DNA of 64,000 bases, taken from positions 11,045,001 through 11,109,000 of the forward strand of contig NC_079381.1 of NCBI RefSeq assembly GCF_021018895.1. The letters run 5' to 3'. Positions 57,684 through 64,000 of this stretch are shown here, in pieces; the first letter of the stretch is position 1; the number at the start of each line of letters is the position of its first letter. This stretch comes from Seriola aureovittata (Eukaryota > Chordata > Actinopteri > Carangiformes > Carangidae). The notes beneath the pieces were generated by a model, which worked only from the letters and a program-made list of their open reading frames with translations, ran no database searches and was not told the origin of the DNA. A program made the translations under genes and the position numbers.

Positions 57684-58016
57684 TGTGCACATGTCTGACA
57701 TTGTATCACATTCTTTGGAAACAGCTGCAGTAATTAAGGAAAATGTGAGCAGAAAATGAGCTTAACTTAGACTTTAACATTTAAACAGGACAGAAACACC
57801 TATAGGGACAAATGTAGGAGGACTCTGAAAACCATATTTGAAAAGACAGGAGTGCTCCAAAACAGTGAGAGAAATAAATTAAAAAGGAACCCAACACATA
57901 TTTGTAGTATTAAAAGCAGAGCTGGAGCAGATATAGAAAGGGCCTACAAGAAAAAAATCAATTTTATTACCACATCCTCTGCTGAGACCTTAAACAGAAA
58001 TGGCTTCTATGCCTGC

Positions 58017-58090
<74 letters not shown>
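58017..58090. repeat. (GT)n microsatellite immediately after the npdc1 stop codon
   Basis: About 37 GT units. In the npdc1 mRNA this is a CA repeat starting some 22 nt after the stop codon. Confidence 0.97.
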
Positions 58091-58092
<2 letters not shown>

Positions 58093-58112
58093 ACGCATAA
58101 AGTGTTCAGCAT

Positions 58113-60468
58113 TCACTTGAGATTCCCCTGATAATGTAGAGTCGAGTCATCGAACAGAGGGTTCTTGACTTCCATCTCTCCAGTCTGTTAAGGAGAGAAA
58201 ATGGATTTTCAGTCATTAAACAAACATTGGAAAAGATTAGGTTTGTGCATGCATGGTGTTTGTGTGTGTGTGTGTGTCTACCCACCGGTGCAAGTCCAGG
58301 ACACTCGTATACTGTGAAGTCTCCTCCTACTTCTTCCTCATCTGATGTGACCTCGTTGTCAAGGACTTTCTGTTCAGGTTTATGACTGATAGGGGGGTAA
58401 AAAAAGACATTTGAGTTGAGGGGAAAGGTGACTGGGTCCGAGGATGTGGTTGAAAAGCCTGCATAAAGTCACGAAGGGTAAGAAAAGGGGAAGGGGAGTT
58501 GCAGAAAGAGTGAAGAAAAACAGGGGAAGAGAAACGTACTTTCCCATTGAGAGCATCTGTTGTTTTTGATGTTGATAGTGATACATTTGAGCGCTTTGGG
58601 CCAGAGTGTTATCTCCTGTCTGGGTGCGAAACAGAGGAAGTGACAATGATACACTGAAAGACAGAAGTCTCGATCTTGTGGTTACTGGAAAGGAAGAAGA
58701 GAAAAACTAAAGCAAATTTTAACGGTAGTAGTTTGGTGGAGGAGGAACTGTGGTCTTACCGTAGTGCCGGTGGCTGGGGAGGCAGACACGCCTGCCCCTC
58801 TGAAGGCAGGGTAGTCTACCTTCTGAGTTAGACGTGATTCTTTCTGCAACCTGTGGAGGGGCATCATAAATCTGAGTCTCCTGCAACACTGAGGGCTGTT
58901 TCCCGCTTCTGCTTTTAAAACATCCTTTAACTTAAACTCACAGATGATGATATATGAACAGCAAATGTAATAAGGCTTTAGGCGTAGGTACTTGGCAGGT
59001 AAAACAACAAATTTACAGTTGAATTAACTAACGTTTGAGAGGTGACGGCTAACCTCTCCTTCCTTAAATTGTTGTGTAATTTGTCACTGCTGAAAGGCAT
59101 TTGACTTGAACAATGTGATACATTCTTCAATTTGAATATCATGATGTCAACTTACATTGGTTTTCCATTTTCATTCACTAAATGTACTTTTGTGAGATGT
59201 TCAAGAGAATTTATTTGCGTTAATTAATTGACTGGTTTATTACACGATTCACACAATCACTGACGCAAACCAAGAATGGTTTTGTGTAAAATTGGCAAAA
59301 TCTAGCTTCCTCTTGCTTTACTTGTGACTTTATGTATTCAGACTTACTTGATGAAACAGGCAGTTGCCAGGATCACTCCGACAGCACCCACCGCGACGCA
59401 CAGCGAGATTATGACTGCACAAAGATACAAAAGACAGAGGAAAAGAAAGGGGAACAGGGAATGTTAAAGGAGAAAATAATGAGTGATAACCCTACTGAGA
59501 AATCTATAATGGCTGCTGAATATAATTATATTTTAATTCATTTGCTCATGATGGATAATTATTGCCATCGCGAGTAAAATGATAAGAAACATAAAAGCAG
59601 TAAACACACTGGGATGTCAAGGATTAACGGCTCGGTTCGGGACAATTAGAAAACATAAGCGGTGAAATCTTGCTGGTGAAAACATCCAGGCAGAAGACAC
59701 CCAAATTTTTTAACAACATGTAATTTGATTTAATTTGTATCCATCATCTATTTATATCAGTATCTTGTACCAGCATTTCTCGGTGCAGTAAAACCTTCTA
59801 GGCGCCTACATTCTGCCTTGTCACCGTGTTGAGGGCATGAAGTCATACTCACTGACAATAATTCTGTCATTCCTGGGAGCTGGAACCACTATAGGACCAG
59901 CTCTGCCCTCAACTCCAGTTGCTCTGGGCTGTGGAGTCGGTGTGTTGGGGGGGGCAGACACCGTAGGGCCGGGGGCTGTGGTGAAGGCATGCAGGCTTTC
60001 AGATGAGGGAGGAGCGTTGCTTTTCTGTTTGTGTTTGGAGGCATTTATCTTGCTTTTTTTAACATCTGTCCGGGAGGTTACGGCAACTGAGAGAGTGAGA
60101 AAGACAGACAGATAGATACTTTATTTATCCCCTAGGGGAAATTCATGACATAAAGAAAGAAAGAGTCATAATCAAAGGCTAGCATAAAGGCAAAAAAAAA
60201 AAAAAACACAATATCTGACGGAGATAATCATCAAATTATCAGAATATGTAGGAAGAGTATTTCTATACAACAAAGGCAGTTGTATGGCTTGAAGTAAAAC
60301 AGACAACTCTTAACCTGAAACAGGAAGTGATATGTCTCTTGCTTATATAGATATAGATTGTTGGGTTCTTACCAGGCCTTTTTGGTTGTGTGATCTCTAA
60401 CACTTCCTGTTTTTCGATGACAGACTGAAGATAATCGATTTCTTCGTCCAGTTCAGGGTAGTGGGTCC
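58113..60468 (-). CDS. npdc1: Neural proliferation, differentiation and control protein 1 (3' part of gene)
   Basis: NPDC1 is a single-pass membrane protein of neurons linked to slowed proliferation and vesicle trafficking in mammals. Coding exons in the window, 5' to 3': 60373-60468, 59853-60086, 59348-59414, 58760-58850, 58540-58619, 58286-58385, 58113-58184. They give 245 residues in frame. The first starts YPELDEEIDYLQSVIEKQEV, equivalent to the human acidic LEDEIDFLAQEL region. A Ser/Thr/Pro-rich luminal segment follows, then one transmembrane helix (RIIVIIISLCVAVGAVGVIL..). The cytoplasmic tail carries the hallmark blocks LTQKVDYPAF, LAQSAQMYHYQHQKQQML, GGDFTVYECPGLAPTGEMEV and NPLFDDS. 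The signal peptide and Cys-rich N-terminal exons are not found up to the right edge and must lie beyond 64,000. The gene is therefore partial because of the window, not broken. Confidence 0.94.
60100..60146. repeat. Short dispersed retroposon-tail-like sequence
   Basis: 'gatactttatttatccccta' followed by 'ggggaaattcat', preceded by gacagacagatagat. I recognise the 'actttattnatccc..ggggaaatt' string as a very common fish repeat fragment. It sits in the npdc1 intron between 60,086 and 60,373. Confidence 0.6.
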
Positions 60469-60814
60469 CTTTACAAGACAAACAAGATTCAAGGATTAGC
60501 TTCTACACAAATGAAACTGGCTTTAATAGTCTGTGCTGTGTATGAGAGCTAAGAATAAAGAAAAATGCAGCAGGAAATCAGGCATGCATAAAATGCTGCA
60601 GCTCTTCCAATGACACTAAAGGCTTCTTACAATAAACAAAGAACCTTCATTCATACACATAACATACAAATCACTGACAGCAACTTCATATACATCACAA
60701 ACAGAGTTACCAAGGCAAAACAGCTACTGACATTTCTCTATTAACAGATATTTCGCCAATTAATCTGACTTTCAAAGGAAGGAGGTGAAACTTATCCTTC
60801 TTTTCATGATCGTA

Positions 60815-61055
60815 TTCTATTTGTTAATCTTCCAATTATTGTTTCAATGAATCGTTTGGTCTTAGAAATATCAGATAACATTGAAAAACGTCCAGTATTA
60901 TTCATTTTAAGATCACCCTGGACAAAGAAAAGCAGAAAATCCTCCCAACAGTGAAACAGGAGCCAGATAATTTGGGGTATTTTTGATTTTAAAAAAATGA
61001 CTTAAACGATTAAAATATCAAAAATAGATGCAGATTAATTTGCTGCCAGTTCTAT
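60815..61055 (-). repeat. Dispersed 'gattaatc' element, copy 4 (inverted)
   Basis: The reverse complement of the family at 4,480: 'caatgaatcgtttggtctta' near the left and 'atgacttaaacgattaaaat' and 'gattaatttgctgcca' near the right. Non-coding, in the npdc1 intron. Confidence 0.65.
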
Positions 61056-63108
61056 GTCTGGAAAATCTAATTAGTTTCATGACTGCAGGTGACGTGTAAC
61101 TCTTGTTGTGTGTTGTGTCTATGGGAGGGAGAGACAGATAGCACATGCGCATGGTTTAGTCATGTACACCGGCCTGTTCCCAATCTTCACATGTGTTTTT
61201 CAGGGCCTTGCCTCTGAAGTGATGAATAGGGAGTGTGCCCATGTGTCTTGTTTGTTTGTGGACTGGTAAAAGAAAAAGGGGACAATACTAAACTGTTGTT
61301 AACAGCCCTTAAGGCCAGACAGTGAGCCACATTCCTGCTGTACTGTCGCGGTCTCCAGGGAGACCAGGGCCGATAGTGTGTGTGTGTGTGGCCGGGGGGG
61401 GGGGCACCACCGCAGGGGGCAGGTGCAATCAGCCAGACCTTTGCCTCTCTGGGCTTGAGTTGCTATGTTCACAATAGATCCCATAGCTCGCTGCTAATGG
61501 AGGTGATCAAAGTGTTGTTTCCCTCTATAAAGTCACCCTGCAATATATCAAATATCAAAATACAGGTACTCGCTCTTACAACTGGTGAATCATGAGAAAA
61601 GCAGTAGAAAAACTGTGAAGAAAAAGTTCTTGATTGTGCCTTATACCATCATACCATTTGTTCAGCATTGTGGGCCAATATGTACAGCTGATTTGTGTGA
61701 CACTGATGTCATATGTGCCAATGTGAAAAAAAAGAAAAAAGGCAGATGCCAGTAAATCGATCTAAACAAATGTGTTATTACAAATTATTATCACCATCAG
61801 CATCACTTTTACTGATTACACTGTCACTTTCACTCCAGAAGGCTGACCATCTGGCTGAGCTAATGTGTATGATATGAAATGCCAGCACTTTCACTGCCTG
61901 CTTTGTTATTTTCTTACCCCCCTCCACTAATGGCCATTTAGTGCACTCCATAGCAGGTGTCTGTGGAGGCGGGATGCACCATCTGTACTTTGCAGGTGGC
62001 TGAGAGCTCCAACCGTGCCCGAGTGCTTGGCAGGAGTTTGTAGTTACTCAACAAAATGAGAGATTTATTGGTGGTATTCTTTAAATGTGGGTTGTTTTAA
62101 AATCTGCAGGGAAATGGATGAAAATGGATGAGAGGAGAATTTATTTATTTATAGCGAAAGCCCGACAAGGCCAAAGTTGATGATTCACCTAAAAAAAAGT
62201 GTCAATTGTGTGTATGTGTGTAGTTTGTCACACACTGACTAAGCACGCACACCTCTCCTTGTGTAAGAGAGTTTTGTCACTGGCTTGATAATGACCCATA
62301 ACCTCTTGAGAGGCACCCAGGGGGCAGTTGGGTACAACAAACAAACACTAAACAGCTCAACAGGGATTGTGGGTCACACACATCTGTTGCTGCTCCCTTT
62401 TCTCACTCAAAAACCATTCACATTTCTTCCTCCCCGAAACCACATGCAGGAGCACACACGCTACTTCCCTGCCCCTCCTTTCTCCTTGTTAAAAAACTCG
62501 AACGACAAAGAACAAAAAGAAAACCTCACCTCGGAAGAATCTAAATGCTTTTAGATGAAACTCTGTGTCTGTTTAATTCAATTTTGTTGAAACAGGCAGT
62601 ATTACTTGACCAAAACAAAACGAAGAAAAAAGGAGATCATTGTCTTTTATTTCATCCGGCATTAGATCAGAAAATAGGAGTGACTGTGCAATCTGTTGAT
62701 TATTATTTTGAGTTAATTTAATTTGGTTAGTGGATGTATTGTCAAGTGTCCACCACAAGTTAACGGAGCCCAAACTAATAACTAGTATTTTGATGGCCTC
62801 AACCAACAGCCAAAAGTTATACAATAATAAAATAATACATTTTTTAATTGGGAATACAATAAAATCTAGCATTTGAGAAGCGTTAAGATGAACTCGACAA
62901 ACTACTTAAATGATCGATCAGTCAGAAATCTATTGTTTGACTGATGTTCCGTCAATCAACTGCTCATGCTAAAACAAAATTCTTCCTTGTTTCCAAACTA
63001 CTAAACCTTGTTAAACTGTCCCTCCTTTGAGTTTTTAAAGCCTTCCCCTCACTTTCACCCTGTCCTCAGCCCTATTCATAGATTATTGATTTATACTGGT
63101 GTGTCCTG

Positions 63109-63122
63109 CTGCCCTCTAGTGG
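63109..63122 (+). promoter_or_regulatory. CTCF-like motif
   Basis: CTGCCCTCTAGTGG fits the core of the vertebrate CTCF consensus (read on the minus strand as CCACTAGAGGGCAG). Occupancy cannot be judged from sequence. Confidence 0.35.
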
Positions 63123-63789
63123 GTAATGTAATATATGGCATATGTAGAAGACAACAGAGAGACTACAGGTCTGTCTAACTGGTACTTCACTCGCAGATCC
63201 TCTGAAAGCACATCTCTTGGGCGACTTGGGACAGATAACAAAATGCACAAAGGCGCCTGCTAGGTTCAGATCTGATTCATGTGCTATTCCAGTGTTTGGG
63301 GGGAAAAGGTCGACCAGGTGGTTAAGTTAAAAGGGAAGGAACCAGAAAGGTCACAGTTTAAACACAGACTCGTATGTACTTTATTAGTTAGTCTGTCTTC
63401 ATATAAGGGAGTGTCATGCAGTTAAAATGTTATTTTGCCCATGACATCTAAAGTTGAAAAAGTAGCGTAGCTCATAATTTTGCCAGCGAGTCGCCCTCCC
63501 ACCTGCTGTAAAAAGTTAGTCACAACTGAATGCCCAGCTTAAAGTCAATACAGGAAATCTGACCAGCAATGTTCTAACCTTCAATAAACAGTCCCACCTG
63601 TCTTTACCAATGGAAAAAAAAAAAAAAAAGTCTGCAATAAAATACTGTAAATGTTTTACTCTTTTTTTTCCAGGCTGTTAAACATTGGGTCAGTTGCCAG
63701 TGTCAAGTACTACATAACACATTGTATCTTAATTTCTAAAATATGATAAAAAAAAATCAGGTGACAATGATTAAAATAAACAAATATAT

Positions 63790-63792
<3 letters not shown>

Positions 63793-63822
<30 letters not shown>
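63793..63822. repeat. (TA)n microsatellite
   Basis: About 15 TA units near the right edge. Confidence 0.95.
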
Positions 63823-63827
<5 letters not shown>

Positions 63828-64000
63828 GATGAAAATAAGTATTGCTAAGCATGGCAATGGTTTTATTTGAGTATATAAAGGATAATAAATATTCCATTTA
63901 ATATTGCAAAAATATATTATTCAAGATTAAACTCTTTACAGTTTTACAGTTGTAAACAGTCACACATTGTAACTGTAAACAGTCGACAGTAAATGTTACA

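Larger units (their letters stand above)
56974..58112 (-). other. npdc1: Probable npdc1 3' UTR ending at AATAAA
   Basis: The npdc1 stop codon is at 58,113-58,115. The first well-placed minus-strand AATAAA (TTTATT on plus, 56,974-56,979) would give a 3' UTR of about 1.1 kb. The UTR would contain two GT tracts on plus, which are CA repeats in the mRNA, at 58,017-58,090 and 57,629-57,681. Confidence 0.45.
60469..64000 (-). other. npdc1 intron running off the window
   Basis: No upstream npdc1 exon is found, although a Cys-rich exon was specifically looked for. The stretch has one 'gattaatc' repeat copy (60,815-61,055), a G-run at about 61,392-61,404, a CTCF-like motif (63,109-63,122), a poly(A) run near 63,610 and a (TA)n tract (63,793-63,822). 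A plus-strand open frame at 62,285-62,554 is unsupported. Confidence 0.55.

Noticed and set aside
60469..64000. Search for the npdc1 N-terminal Cys-rich exon, including a Cys-containing minus-strand stretch at about 61,930-62,040
   Set aside because: Its Cys spacing and sequence do not match the NPDC1 N-terminal region, and no acceptor/donor pair in the right phase was found; the exon is probably outside the window.

Overview
The window looks like nuclear DNA from a spiny-rayed (percomorph) teleost fish. Genes are split into many short exons with GT-AG introns, the intergenic DNA is AT-rich with long (CA)n, (TA)n and (GT)n tracts, and it carries degraded copies of several short non-autonomous transposons that I recognise as common in percomorph genomes. 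I see no bacterial, viral or plasmid features.

Five protein-coding genes can be read by joining exons by eye. From left to right: pnpla7 (minus, complete, 35 coding exons, 12,358-32,998), clic3 (minus, complete, six coding exons, 35,250-38,512), fut7 (plus, main coding exon 45,356-46,780, probable upstream exons from about 42,787), pou5f3 (minus, complete, five exons, 50,331-52,527) and npdc1 (minus, the last seven coding exons, 58,113-60,468; its 5' end lies beyond the right edge). Every exon chain given here keeps the reading frame, and the product lengths fit the families: about 1,366, 239, 462-475, 475 and at least 245 residues.

The gene set matches the 9q34.3 neighbourhood of human (PNPLA7, CLIC3, FUT7, NPDC1), with the Oct4-class gene pou5f3 still between npdc1 and fut7, where eutherian mammals have lost it. 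The genes do not form one pathway. pnpla7 encodes an ER lysophospholipase, clic3 a glutathione-transferase-fold redox/chloride channel protein, fut7 a Golgi alpha-1,3-fucosyltransferase of selectin-ligand synthesis, pou5f3 a pluripotency transcription factor, and npdc1 a neuronal single-pass membrane protein.

The first 12.3 kb hold no recognisable gene. Other gene-poor stretches are 33.5-35.2 kb, 38.8-42.8 kb, 46.9-50.3 kb, 52.5-57.0 kb and the npdc1 intron from 60.5 kb to the edge. The most unusual feature is a 349-bp interrupted CAG-type repeat inside the fut7 coding exon. It is read as Ser/Asn/Cys and adds about 116 residues with some 18 N-glycosylation sequons to the stem of a Golgi enzyme. 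Also of note are a fut7 start codon that may sit exactly on an exon boundary, two alternative pnpla7 C-termini, an unexplained CpG-rich island upstream of pou5f3, and an NR5A/ESRRB-type site in the pou5f3 upstream region.
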